Source: Olsenella uli DSM 7084 (GTDB lineage: Bacteria > Actinomycetota > Coriobacteriia > Coriobacteriales > Atopobiaceae). From it: a DNA stretch of 64,000 nucleotides. The stretch is taken from NCBI RefSeq assembly GCF_000143845.1, contig NC_014363.1:1473186-1537185 (forward strand), in the 5' to 3' direction. The translations under genes were made by a program, and so were the position numbers. The notes under the pieces were generated by a model that did no database searches, had not been told where the DNA came from, and saw nothing but the letters and a program-made list of their open reading frames with translations. Positions 1 to 8,338 of the stretch are shown piece after piece. Position 1 is the stretch's first letter. Each line of letters opens with the position of its first letter.

Positions 1-166
1 TCTCGTCGCCCTCGAGGCACCTCCTCAGCTGAGGGTCCTCGATCTCACGCCTGTTGGAGGCGATCTCCTCGACGCGAGGGTTGCCTGACGGAGCCGGTCG
101 CCTGCGCGCCACGCGCATGCGACGGATGCTCCTGAGGGCGGATATGCCTACGATGCAGGTTTCCAT
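1..166 (-). CDS. Partial N-terminus of a Vsr/DUF559-like family protein (runs off left edge)
   Basis: An open minus-strand frame starts at ATG 166 and stays open to the window edge, giving about 55 residues. The start reads METCIVGISALRSIRR and the frame later contains QLRRCLE. The intact gene at 25180-26277 begins MELLLTHSTALEAYR and contains QLRRYLE at the same distance, so the two look like paralogues. In this family the N-terminus carries the SAL-x-x-x-R motif and the C-terminus, outside the window here, carries a Vsr-like nuclease fold. The ribosome site is weak (GGAAAAC about 7 nt upstream). Family assignment is inferred from a short stretch, so confidence is moderate. Confidence 0.5.
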   Translation of the reverse strand, partial: METCIVGISALRSIRRMRVARRRPAPSGNPRVEEIASNRREIEDPQLRRCLEGDE

Positions 167-399
167 GGGTCTGTTTTCCGCCAAAACAGGTAACGGGTCA
201 ACGGCTACGGGGACCCTTTCGACAGAACGTCGGCACCACGCAGCAAGTCTGCTGCAAGTAAGCTTGGACAGTGACATCGCTGCAGGTGAGCATAGGGAAG
301 GGCAGCACGGCACACCGTCAAGGGTCACCAGCCGAAAATCGACGAACGGCAGGGGTCAGCGTGTCGCGCGCATGTGTCCCCAGTTACCCGATGCACATC

Positions 400-469
400 A
401 TTAGGCTGCTGGTTCATTAGGCTGCTGGTTCACAACAGCTCCTAAGGCTCACAACAGCGCCTAATTCAC
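400..469. repeat. Two adjacent perfect or near-perfect short tandem duplications
   Basis: ATTAGGCTGCTGGTTC (16 bp) occurs twice head to tail at 400-415 and 416-431. It is followed by a 19-bp unit starting ACAACAGC at 432-450 and 451-469. They sit in the leader of the partial gene at the left edge. The rest of 167-399 shows no convincing gene or signal. Confidence 0.85.
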
Positions 470-692
470 ACTACTTGCTGTGCCGTCCACTTTTGAAGGG
501 CGGATGGATGGCTAGAGAACTTCTGTGAGTGTCGCGAGGAGGAATTTCACAATAACTCGCCACGCATCCCATCATGTGCGCCAGAACGCACCTCAGAGGA
601 ACTATTGTGAGCGTACGCCCAAGTCACACTCACAATAGTTCTCCTCCCATCCAGAGGACCCCGAAAAACGGACGCGTGAGCAACTATTGTGA
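466..692. repeat. Hairpin cassette, copy A (three tandem 63-64 bp hairpins)
   Basis: Three successive inverted repeats lie at 466-528 (63 bp), 547-610 (64 bp) and 630-692 (63 bp), separated by 18-19 bp. Each has roughly 23-nt arms that begin TCACA and end near a CC(A/G)TCC core, a loop of about 17 nt, and a complementary arm ending TGTGA. Hairpin 3 has a perfect outer 11-bp stem, TCACAATAGTT against AACTATTGTGA. A degenerate fourth start (TCACAGAAAG) follows near 710. The array lies downstream of hisF. Copies with the same order of hairpins are at 13877-14114 and 35601-35837. Confidence 0.85.
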
Positions 693-781
693 AAACGGAT
701 GCCGCTAGACTCACAGAAAGTCCCCTGCGATCCAAGTGAAGCCTGCTGCCATGGCGCGCGTTCATGCGGCCCCACGCGGAC

Positions 782-1552
782 CTAAAAGTCCAGTCTCACG
801 GGAATGCCCTGTGAGGCCATGTACTCCTTCACCTGGCGAATCGAGAAGGTGCCGAAGTGGAAGACGCCGGCCGCCAGCACGGCATCCGCCTCTCCCTCGA
901 TGATGCCCTCGGCGAAGTGCTCGAGCGTGCCCACGCCACCGGAAGCGATGACGGGTATGGGGACCGCGCGCGCGACGGTCCGTGTCAGCGCGAGGTCGAA
1001 GCCGACCTTGGTGCCATCACGATCCATGCTGGTGAGGAGGATCTCGCCGGCGCCACGACGTGCTACCTCCTCGGCCCACGCCACGGCATCGATTCCCGTT
1101 GCCGTGCGTCCGCCAGCGACGTAGACCTCCCAGCGGTCACGAGGCCCCTCGACGCGTCGGGCGTCAATCGCGCACACCACGGCCTGGCTGCCAAAGGCAG
1201 AAGCCGCAGCACTCACGAGCATCGGGTCGCGTACGGCGGCGGAGTTCACCGAGACCTTGTCGGCACCGACCGAGATCATCTGGCGCATGCCGTCGACGTC
1301 ACGGAGTCCACCGCCCACGGTGTAGGGGATGTGCAGCTCCTCTGCCGCACGGCTAGCCAACTCGACAGTGGTCCCACGATCGTCGGAGGTAGCCGTGATG
1401 TCCAGGAAGACAACCTCGTCGGCACCCTCACGGTCATACGCGGAGGCGAGCTCCACGGGGTCGCCCGCGTCTCGCAGCCCGACGAAGTTCACGCCCTTCA
1501 CGACACGTCCGTCCTTCACGTCCAGGCAGGGTATGACGCGCTTGGTAAGCAT
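782..1552 (-). CDS. hisF: Imidazole glycerol phosphate synthase, cyclase subunit HisF
   Basis: This 256-aa subunit closes the imidazole ring. It combines PRFAR with ammonia from HisH to give imidazole glycerol phosphate and AICAR in the cytoplasm. The N-terminus [17 protein letters not shown] holds the catalytic Asp11, and CAIDARR holds the second catalytic Asp of the (beta-alpha)8 barrel. The length matches the family. AGAGGAG lies just upstream of ATG 1552. It is the last gene of the his operon in this window, 63 bp after hisA. No hisI or hisE follows; the next leftward gene is unrelated. Confidence 0.97.
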   Translation of the reverse strand: MLTKRVIPCLDVKDGRVVKGVNFVGLRDAGDPVELASAYDREGADEVVFLDITATSDDRGTTVELASRAAEELHIPYTVGGGLRDVDGMRQMISVGADKVSVNSAAVRDPMLVSAAASAFGSQAVVCAIDARRVEGPRDRWEVYVAGGRTATGIDAVAWAEEVARRGAGEILLTSMDRDGTKVGFDLALTRTVARAVPIPVIASGGVGTLEHFAEGIIEGEADAVLAAGVFHFGTFSIRQVKEYMASQGIPVRLDF

Positions 1553-1615
1553 CGGTGAATCTCCTCTCGCTACGGCTCGCCCCTCAGTTCAATCCCCTCC
1601 GGAACCGGCACGCCC

Positions 1616-2359
1616 TCAGCTCGACCGCCATGCGGCCGCAAGCGCCTCCTCCAGCGTGAAGCTCCCCTCGTAGAGGGCGCGGCCCGTGATGGCGCCCTCG
1701 ATCACGTCAGGGCCGGCGGCGGCGAGCGTGCGGATGTCGTCGAGCGTGGCGATACCGCCGGAGGCCACCACCGGGAACCCCGCGATGCCGGCGATGTGGC
1801 GGTACGCATCCGCATCGATGCCCGTCTGCATGCCGTCGCGCTCGACGTCCGTGAAGACCAGGTGACGGAAGCCCATGTCAGCCAGGCGTGCGACCAGGTC
1901 GTCGGCGCGCATGCCCTCACCCTCGCACCATCCGCTCACGCGGACCTCGCCGGCACGGGCGGCCACGTCAGCCACGAGGAGCTCGCCAAACTCGCGCGCG
2001 GCATCACACGCGAAGCTGGGGTCGCGCACGAGCGCAGTGCCCACGGCGATGCGCCGGACGCCACAGCCCAGGAGGCGTTCGATGGTCGCAAGGTCGCGTA
2101 CGCCGCCTCCCATGTCGACCGCGATGCCGTCCACACCGCAGATCCCACGTACCGCACGCCGGTTCCGCTCGAGGGAGGACGCGTCCTCGCCGAAGGCCGC
2201 AGAGAGGTCGACCACATGGACCCAGGTCGCGCCACGGGCAGCGAAGTCGCGAGCCACGGCGCTCGCGTCTGCGGAGTAGACGTCCACCCGCGAGCGCTCA
2301 CCGCGCCTCAGGCGGACGACGCGTCCGTCGAGCAGGTCGATGGCGGGAAAGAGGATCAC
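1616..2359 (-). CDS. hisA: ProFAR isomerase HisA
   Basis: This 247-aa protein is 1-(5-phosphoribosyl)-5-[(5-phosphoribosylamino)methylideneamino]imidazole-4-carboxamide isomerase, which makes PRFAR for HisHF. The start FPAIDLLDGRVVRL places catalytic Asp8 as in other HisA barrels, and the phosphate-binding GG motifs (VASGGI) are present. The start is GTG at 2359 behind GGGGGTAGCAG, 3 bp after the hisH stop, which points to translational coupling. I see nothing that suggests PriA-type dual function, but that cannot be settled by eye. Confidence 0.95.
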   Translation of the reverse strand: MILFPAIDLLDGRVVRLRRGERSRVDVYSADASAVARDFAARGATWVHVVDLSAAFGEDASSLERNRRAVRGICGVDGIAVDMGGGVRDLATIERLLGCGVRRIAVGTALVRDPSFACDAAREFGELLVADVAARAGEVRVSGWCEGEGMRADDLVARLADMGFRHLVFTDVERDGMQTGIDADAYRHIAGIAGFPVVASGGIATLDDIRTLAAAGPDVIEGAITGRALYEGSFTLEEALAAAWRSS

Positions 2360-2362
2360 CTG

Positions 2363-3019
2363 CTACCCCCTCGCCACGTTCACGAAGTTGGAGAGGATCC
2401 GCATGCCGGCGTGCGACGACTTCTCGGGATGGAACTGCACGCCGAAGACGTTGTCCTTCCACACGCCGGAGGCAAAGCTGCATGCGTAGTGCGTGGTGGC
2501 CGCCACGATGCCGCCGTCGATGTCATCCGTCGTGGCATAGGAGTGCGTGAAGTAGACGTTCGCCCCCTCAGGGACGTCCACGAAAAGCGGGCACCTGCGG
2601 CCATGCTCGGTAAGGTGCGCCTGGTCCCAGCCCACATGTGGGACCTTGAGCCGCGAGGACTCCAGGCGTGCGACCGAACCCTCGAGCACGCCAAGACCAC
2701 CCACCCACTCGCCGTTGCCACGGTGGCCCGCCGAACGTTCGGCACCTCGCTGGAACAGCAGGTGGAGACCCAGGCAGATGCCCAGAAAGGGCACGCCCGC
2801 ACCGATGCGGCCCACGATGGCGTCGGCCTGGCCGCTTTGCCGCATGTAGGCCATCGCATCCTCGAACGCGCCCACACCCGGCAGGATCACGGCGGCGGCG
2901 CGGTCGATGTCGGCAGGCTCGTCGCTGGCGAACGCATGGCCCCCTGCGGCGTTGACGCCGCGCACCACGCTCTGTAGGTTTCCCTTGTGGTAGTTAACCA
3001 CCACGATGTCGCCGCGCAT
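2363..3019 (-). CDS. hisH: Imidazole glycerol phosphate synthase, glutaminase subunit HisH
   Basis: This 218-aa class I glutamine amidotransferase supplies ammonia to HisF. FLGICLGLHLLFQ holds the nucleophilic Cys, and GVQFHPEKS holds the His and Glu of the triad. The reading frame extends upstream into hisB, but the start MRGDIVVVNYHKGNLQ fits the family. Its ATG at 3019 overlaps the hisB stop in the ATGA arrangement, so this start is chosen. Confidence 0.96.
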   Translation of the reverse strand: MRGDIVVVNYHKGNLQSVVRGVNAAGGHAFASDEPADIDRAAAVILPGVGAFEDAMAYMRQSGQADAIVGRIGAGVPFLGICLGLHLLFQRGAERSAGHRGNGEWVGGLGVLEGSVARLESSRLKVPHVGWDQAHLTEHGRRCPLFVDVPEGANVYFTHSYATTDDIDGGIVAATTHYACSFASGVWKDNVFGVQFHPEKSSHAGMRILSNFVNVARG

Positions 3020-3609
3020 CACGACAGGCTCCCCTTCGTCGAGGGGACGCCGCTCACGCGCGGGTCCGGCCCGCACGCCAGGCGCAGCGCGCGTGCCGCC
3101 GCCTTGAAGGTGCATTCCAACACGTGATGGGCGTTCTCACCGGCCATCCTGCGCAGGTGCAGGGTGATGCCAGCGTCACGGGCGAGGCCCGCGAAGAACT
3201 CGTGGCCCAGCTCGGTGTCGAAGCTGCCGACCTTCTCGGCCGCTATGGGCACGTCCCAGAACAGCTCACCACGACCGGAGATGTCGACGGCCGCGAGGAC
3301 GAGCGCCTCGTCCATGGGAACGCAGGCGTCCGAGAAGCGCGTGATGCCGCTCCTGTCGCCCAGCGCCTGCGCGATGGCCCGCCCCATGACGATGCCCACG
3401 TCCTCCACGGTGTGGTGATCATCCACCCAGGTGTCGCCCTTCGCGCGGACCGTGAGGTCCACGAGCGCGTGGCGGCCGAAGGCATTCAGCATGTGGTCGA
3501 AGAATCCGACTCCCGTCTCGACATCCACCTTCCCCGACCCATCGAGGTCGAGCGTGACCATGACGTCGGTCTCGCCCGTCTTTCGCGTGATCGTCGCACG
3601 CCTGTTCAT
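3019..3609 (-). CDS. hisB: Imidazoleglycerol-phosphate dehydratase HisB
   Basis: This 196-aa monofunctional dehydratase converts imidazole glycerol phosphate to imidazole acetol phosphate. The metal-binding signatures GVGFFDHML and DDHHTVEDVGI are both present, as is a second HxxH-type motif near the C-terminus (ENAHHVLE). There is no phosphatase domain, so histidinol phosphatase must be encoded elsewhere. The start overlaps the hisC stop by 4 nt (ATGA), and the end overlaps the hisH start. Confidence 0.96.
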   Translation of the reverse strand: MNRRATITRKTGETDVMVTLDLDGSGKVDVETGVGFFDHMLNAFGRHALVDLTVRAKGDTWVDDHHTVEDVGIVMGRAIAQALGDRSGITRFSDACVPMDEALVLAAVDISGRGELFWDVPIAAEKVGSFDTELGHEFFAGLARDAGITLHLRRMAGENAHHVLECTFKAAARALRLACGPDPRVSGVPSTKGSLS

Positions 3610-4709
3610 CGTGACCCTCCCTTGAGGATTTCCGCGAGTGCGGAGAGGACAGCGTCGTTCTCCTGGGGCGTCCCCACGGTCATGCGCAGGCAGCCATCGA
3701 GCCCCGGCGTGGCCGAGAAGTCACGCACCAGTATGGAGCGCTCGTCGCGCAGTTGACGGTGGACCTCGTGTGCGCCTGGCACGCGCACCAGCAGGAAGTT
3801 TGCCGCGCTAGGCCACACGCGGACCCCCAGGCCCACAAGCTGCCGAAGGCCTCCCGCAAGCCGCTCGCGCTCGGCCTCGATCTCCTCGATGGTGGCCGAG
3901 AAGGACATGCGGTCCCTGACCACCTCCAGCGCCGCTGCCTGGGAGAGCACATTGACCGAATAGGGCTGGCGCACCGTCGCGAGCGCGCTCACGACCGAGG
4001 GAGAGCCCAGAACGTAGCCTATGCGTGCGCCCGCCAGGCAGAACGCCTTCGAGAGCGTGTGCAGGATGGCAAGGTTCTCGAACTCGGGGAGCAGCGGCGC
4101 CGCAGTCGAACCCTCGGGCGCAAACTCCACGTACGCCTCATCCAAAAGGACGATGCCCGGGCACGCCTCGCAGAGCCTGCGGGTGTCCCCTATGGGGAAC
4201 AGGTCCCCCGTGGGGTTGTTGGGCGACGTGACGATCACGAGGCTCGCGGCGCGCGCGGCCGTCACGAGCGCGTCGACATCGACCGCGAAGCTGTCGGGAT
4301 CGCGCGGGACGTCCACGACCGCGGTCTCGAGGAGCTGCGCGTACAGGCGATACATGGAGAAGGTGGGAGGCAGGTTCACGAGCGCATGGTCACGGCCACC
4401 GAACGCCAAAAGCAGGTTGAACAGCAGCTCATCGCCACCGTTTCCCACCATGACCTGGTCGGGGTCCACGCCATGCCACGCGGCGAGCTCCGAGCGCAGG
4501 GCATCCGAGAGCGGCTGGGGGTAGCGGTTGGCCACGACCTTGGCCAAGGCTGCCTCCACATGGGCCTGGACGTCATCCGGCATGCCGTAGCCGTTCTCGT
4601 TTGCCGAGAGGTTGATGCTGGCCGGCAGGAACGCGGGGTCGTAGGGTTCGAGGTCTGCCGCGGAGGGCCGCATGGCGGCCCGCACCGCGTCGTTGATGCC
4701 TGGGGACAT
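3606..4709 (-). CDS. hisC: Histidinol-phosphate aminotransferase HisC
   Basis: This 367-aa fold type I PLP enzyme transaminates imidazole acetol phosphate. The protein shows NLSANEN near the N-terminus (substrate loop), GNGGDELLF, the PLP-contact segment SPNNPTGD, and HTLSKAFCLAG with the Schiff-base lysine. The open frame continues upstream through antisense-like sequence, but MSPGINDAVR at 4709 gives normal family length. It lies 76 bp after hisD. Confidence 0.94.
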   Translation of the reverse strand: MSPGINDAVRAAMRPSAADLEPYDPAFLPASINLSANENGYGMPDDVQAHVEAALAKVVANRYPQPLSDALRSELAAWHGVDPDQVMVGNGGDELLFNLLLAFGGRDHALVNLPPTFSMYRLYAQLLETAVVDVPRDPDSFAVDVDALVTAARAASLVIVTSPNNPTGDLFPIGDTRRLCEACPGIVLLDEAYVEFAPEGSTAAPLLPEFENLAILHTLSKAFCLAGARIGYVLGSPSVVSALATVRQPYSVNVLSQAAALEVVRDRMSFSATIEEIEAERERLAGGLRQLVGLGVRVWPSAANFLLVRVPGAHEVHRQLRDERSILVRDFSATPGLDGCLRMTVGTPQENDAVLSALAEILKGGSR

Positions 4710-4785
4710 TGGCGCGAGGCTCCTTCCGGTGTCGAGGGGACGTGGCGTCCGTGGAGAGGCCGGGACGGGGAACGGACCGGCGCGA

Positions 4786-6186
4786 CTATGCGGGGCCACC
4801 GGAGGGCCTGGGCACGCCAGGCTCGCTGAGCCTGCGTGGCCAGGCGGTCGCCATGGCATCAGCGCATGCTGCGGCAGGATCGGCGAACTTCTCGCCCCCC
4901 TCCGCCAGCAGCTTGCGGCGCATGCCCACGGAGAGGGCATGCGCCCATAGGCCCTCGGCCTGCGCCATGGCCTGAACGGCGGGACCGTCGACGGCCAGGC
5001 CCTCGGGACTGTAGCCGATGACGCTCGAGCGCTTGGTGAAGTCGTAGACGCCCAGGGGGTTCGAGAAGCGTGCGGTTCCGCCGGTCGGAAGCGTGTGGTT
5101 GGGACCGGCAACATAGTCGCCCAGGGGCTCGGAGCTCCAGGCCCCCACGAAGATGGCGCCAGCATTCCTGACCCTGCCCAAAAGCGAGAACGCGTCTTGG
5201 CAGTGAAGCTCGAGGTGCTCCGGGGCAATCACGTTGACCGCATCGATGGCATCGCCCAGGGTGGCGCAGCAGACCACCAGGCCCCTCTCCGCAAGCGAGG
5301 TGCGCGTGATCCCCTCGCGCGGGGACTGGGCGACCAGGAGCCCCACGGCGTCGAGAACGCGCTGGGGCAGGTCGGCATCGCAGGTCACCAGGTAGCAGGT
5401 GGCCATGGGGTCGTGCTCGGCCTGGGCCATGAGGTCCGCCGCGACGATTGCGGGGTCTGCGCTGGCATCCGCGAGGACGCACACCTCGGAGGGTCCGGCG
5501 ACCATGTCGATGCCCACGTCACCCGACACGCATCGCTTGGCTGCCGCGACGTAGGCGTTGCCGGGGCCCACGATCTTCTCGACGGGAGGGATGGACTGCG
5601 TGCCATAGGCGACCGCAGCGATTGCCTGGGCACCCCCGACGGCGTAGACCTCATCGACGCCGGCGACTGCGGCGGCGGCGAGGGTGTAGGCGGAAAGCGA
5701 GCCGTCGCGCTGGGGTGGCGTGACCATGATCACGCGCTCGACGCCGGCGACCTTCGCGGGGATTGAGCCCATGAGGACCGTGGAGGGATACTGTGCGCGC
5801 CCACCGGGCACGTAGAGCGCCGCAGACGTCACGGGCGTCACCTTGACGCCCAGGACGGTGCCGTCCGCGCGGGTGGTGAACCAGGACTGCTCGCGCTCCC
5901 TCTCGTGGAACTCGCGAATCTGGGCGGCCGCCCTGCGCAGGGCCTCCCGGAACTCCGGGTCGACCATGCCCAGCGCATCGGTGATGACAGACCCGTCCAC
6001 GCGGAAGCTGTCAGGGCACGCGCCGTCGAACTTCAGGCAGAAGTCGCGCACGGCCCGGTCGCCACCCTCGCGGACGGCGCGCACGATCCCCTCGGCCGCT
6101 TCCATGACCTCGCGGGGAAGCGCACCCTCGCGGCGCAGGTCGTCGCGGGTGAGCTGCTGTCCGGTGGAAAGGCTCACGAACCTCAT
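4786..6186 (-). CDS. hisD: Histidinol dehydrogenase HisD
   Basis: This 466-aa zinc and NAD enzyme oxidises histidinol to histidine in two steps. Diagnostic stretches are KIVGPGNAYVAAAKR, VAGPSEVCV, MAQAEHDP with zinc and catalytic residues, and AGPNHTLPTGGTARF. The ribosome site is GAGGAG before ATG 6186, and the stop of hisZG lies 3 bp upstream. The C-terminal 25 residues are Pro/Ala-rich and probably disordered. Confidence 0.96.
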   Translation of the reverse strand: MRFVSLSTGQQLTRDDLRREGALPREVMEAAEGIVRAVREGGDRAVRDFCLKFDGACPDSFRVDGSVITDALGMVDPEFREALRRAAAQIREFHEREREQSWFTTRADGTVLGVKVTPVTSAALYVPGGRAQYPSTVLMGSIPAKVAGVERVIMVTPPQRDGSLSAYTLAAAAVAGVDEVYAVGGAQAIAAVAYGTQSIPPVEKIVGPGNAYVAAAKRCVSGDVGIDMVAGPSEVCVLADASADPAIVAADLMAQAEHDPMATCYLVTCDADLPQRVLDAVGLLVAQSPREGITRTSLAERGLVVCCATLGDAIDAVNVIAPEHLELHCQDAFSLLGRVRNAGAIFVGAWSSEPLGDYVAGPNHTLPTGGTARFSNPLGVYDFTKRSSVIGYSPEGLAVDGPAVQAMAQAEGLWAHALSVGMRRKLLAEGGEKFADPAAACADAMATAWPRRLSEPGVPRPSGGPA

Positions 6187-6189
6187 GGG

Positions 6190-7875
6190 TCACTCCTCAC
6201 CCTCGGCACCCAGACGGGCGCAGGCGCAGGCACGCGCAAGGCGCCCCGCGAGGTCGCGAATGCGCTCGTCGGAGCGATAGGCGGCCGGGCTGGCAAAGAA
6301 GCGCGCCGTGCACTCCATGACCTCGTCGACGATCACGAGGTCGTTCTCGCGCAGCGTGGTTCCCGTCGCGGCGATGTCGACCAGGCGGTCGGTCATGCCG
6401 ACGAGGGGGCCCAGCTCTATGTTGCCGTGCAGGGAGACGATGTCGACCTGTTGCCCGATGGAGTCGTAGTAGCCCTGCGTGATCCGCGGGTACTTGGTGG
6501 CGACGCGCACCGTGCCGCGCCAGGCATAGGCGCCCTCGGCGGCACCCGCCTTCGAGCGGGGCTCTGCCACCACAAAGCGGCAGGCGCCGAAGCCCAGGTC
6601 CACCAGCTGCAACACGTCGATGCCGGCCTCGATGATCGAGTCGTTCCCGCAGATGCCGCAGTCCGCGCCGCCATGGCCGACGAAGGCCGGCGCGTCCTGC
6701 GCGCGCACGATGACGTACTCCACGCCGCCTGCGGGGATGACGAGGCGGCGGCCAGGTTCGCGGAGCTCGGCCACGGGAAGGCCCGCCTCCTCGAGAAGAC
6801 GGATGGCATCCTTGAGGAGGCCGCCCTTCGGGACGGCAATCCTCAGGGGCCGCTCGGCGTTGCCGGCACGCGCCGAGACGACGCCGGACTCCCCCTGCTC
6901 GCCCAAGACCTCCTGGGTGCGCTCGAGCGAGAGGGCAAAGCCGCAGGAGGCCACGCCAGGCCTGCCGAGATTGGCGAGCACCGCGTCATAGCGGCCACCC
7001 GAGGCGATGGAGGCCGTCGTGGCCTCGGAGTAGGCCTTGAAGACGATGCCCGTGTAGTAGTCGAACGAGTTGATGATCGAGAAGTCGAAGGACAGGCGCC
7101 CGTCAGCAACCAGCCCCGGCAGGCCGCAGGCGAGCTCGCGAAGCTGTGCCGTGCCGCGATGGCCCCTTGCGATGCCGGCCTCCGCCAGAAGGGCGTCGAC
7201 CTCGTCGATGACCTGGACGCCCCCGGCAAGGCGGCAGATCCTGTGGAGGGCACGGGCGGCGGCGCGAGGAAGGCCCTCCGCCGCGGCCACCAGCTCGTCG
7301 AGGCCCACGAGGTCCGAGCCGTGAACAAGACGCAACACCTCCTCGCAGAACGCCTTGCTCGGGGCGCAGGCGTCCAGGAGGGCAGTCAGGGGCGACACGG
7401 ACCCGCAGGAGATGCGCCACGCGGGGACGCCCAGGGCATCGAGGGACTCCGCGAGCAGGGACATGACCTCCACCTCGGGGCTCGCGTCCGTATCACCGAA
7501 GAGCTCGACGCCCATCTGGGTGAACTGGCGCGGCTGGCCCCCCAGTGCGGACCCCTCGCGCACGACGGGCGCCTCGTAGCGCAGGCGCACGGGCAGGTCG
7601 GCGTCCGAGAAGCGGGCCGACACCATGCGCGCGATGGGAAGCGTGAGGTCGGGACGCAGGACCAGCAGGCTGCCGTCGGCATCGAACAGCTGGAACGGGG
7701 AGTCCTGCATGCGACCGCCTTGCTCGAGGGAGCTGCGGTCCTCGATGAGCGGAGGCTCGACGGGCAGGTAGCCATGTCCCGCAAAGCATGCGCGCGCCTG
7801 TGCGCGGATGCGCTCGCGGGCGAGCGCCTCGGTAGGCAGGATGTCACGAAAGCCCCTTGGCGTCCGTACGGTCAA
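6190..7875 (-). CDS. hisZG: HisZ-HisG fusion: ATP phosphoribosyltransferase regulatory and catalytic subunits in one chain
   Basis: One uninterrupted frame of 561 aa carries two enzymes of the first histidine step. Residues 1 to about 330 are HisZ, a histidyl-tRNA-synthetase-like regulatory domain (TPRGFRDILP, LRPDLTLPIAR, DYYTGIVFKAYSE, ASGGRYDAVLANLG). Residues 344-561 are short-form HisG (LRIAVPKGGLL, GGADCGICGNDSI, the PRPP-loop stretch DIAATGTTLREND). No stop, internal Met or ribosome site separates them. I chose the TTG start at 7875 because GAGGGGGG lies 6 nt upstream and TPRGFRD is the usual HisZ N-terminus; an ATG at 7923 without a ribosome site is the alternative. It is the first gene of the operon. 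Confidence 0.92.
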   Translation of the reverse strand: MTVRTPRGFRDILPTEALARERIRAQARACFAGHGYLPVEPPLIEDRSSLEQGGRMQDSPFQLFDADGSLLVLRPDLTLPIARMVSARFSDADLPVRLRYEAPVVREGSALGGQPRQFTQMGVELFGDTDASPEVEVMSLLAESLDALGVPAWRISCGSVSPLTALLDACAPSKAFCEEVLRLVHGSDLVGLDELVAAAEGLPRAAARALHRICRLAGGVQVIDEVDALLAEAGIARGHRGTAQLRELACGLPGLVADGRLSFDFSIINSFDYYTGIVFKAYSEATTASIASGGRYDAVLANLGRPGVASCGFALSLERTQEVLGEQGESGVVSARAGNAERPLRIAVPKGGLLKDAIRLLEEAGLPVAELREPGRRLVIPAGGVEYVIVRAQDAPAFVGHGGADCGICGNDSIIEAGIDVLQLVDLGFGACRFVVAEPRSKAGAAEGAYAWRGTVRVATKYPRITQGYYDSIGQQVDIVSLHGNIELGPLVGMTDRLVDIAATGTTLRENDLVIVDEVMECTARFFASPAAYRSDERIRDLAGRLARACACARLGAEGEE

Positions 7876-8090
7876 GCGAGACCCCCCTCGTTGGCACCGC
7901 GCCTCCTGGAGGCGTCGAAGCATCGGCGCTTTAGTACGCCGCAGTGACTCTGGAGGGTACAGTAGCACGCTAAAGTGGGAAGCCCCTCCCTCATGAGAAG
8001 AATAAACGAGCGCGAAACATGGGGCGGCGCGGACGGGCCCGGAAGCCATCTGCATCCCCACCCCTCCGCCAGGGTCCGCGCTCTCTGCCA

Positions 8091-8277
8091 GAAGTGAGCG
8101 CCTGGCCGCCGGAAGTGAGTACTTTTTGGGTCTCTCCGAGGGTACGCGGCTTCCAGATGCCATGTCCATCTCGACGTTTTCGCAGTTGAATAGGTTATTC
8201 AGACTATCTTCAGCGGAGGTCGGGCACTCACATTCGAGAAGTGAGTACTCACTTCCGGGATGTGAGCACACACTTCC
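8091..8277. promoter_or_regulatory. Cluster of GGAAGTGAGTAC-type motifs with two palindromes 21 bp apart
   Basis: The gene-free spacer 7876-8338 holds at least five copies of a GGAAGTGAG-like motif in both orientations (near 8091, 8111, 8238, 8250, 8270). AAGTGAGTACTCACTT at 8239-8254 is a perfect 16-bp palindrome, and an imperfect one spans 8258-8277. Their centres are 21 bp apart, two helical turns. The cluster lies about 375 bp upstream of hisZG and just after the murJ stop. It could be an operator pair for the his operon or a dispersed repeat. No protein is assigned. Confidence 0.45.
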
Positions 8278-8338
8278 GGGCACAGGCACCCGCTTTCGGC
8301 GAGCAGGCACCCACCTCCGTCGCCTGCGAGCGCCCAGG

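Noticed and set aside
1796-2977. Long plus-strand open frame across hisA/hisH
   Set aside because: It is antisense to well-supported his genes and arises from strong third-position GC. The same applies to long frames such as 5905-7947, 11233-13530, 36088-37314 and 37357-39120.
4710-5228. Upstream extension of hisC
   Set aside because: The extra 173 residues overlap hisD antisense sequence and have no HisC similarity.
7888-7905. T-box-like TTGGCACCGCG block upstream of hisZG
   Set aside because: It reads like the T-box core only on the plus strand, opposite to the his operon, and no leader or terminator stem fits.
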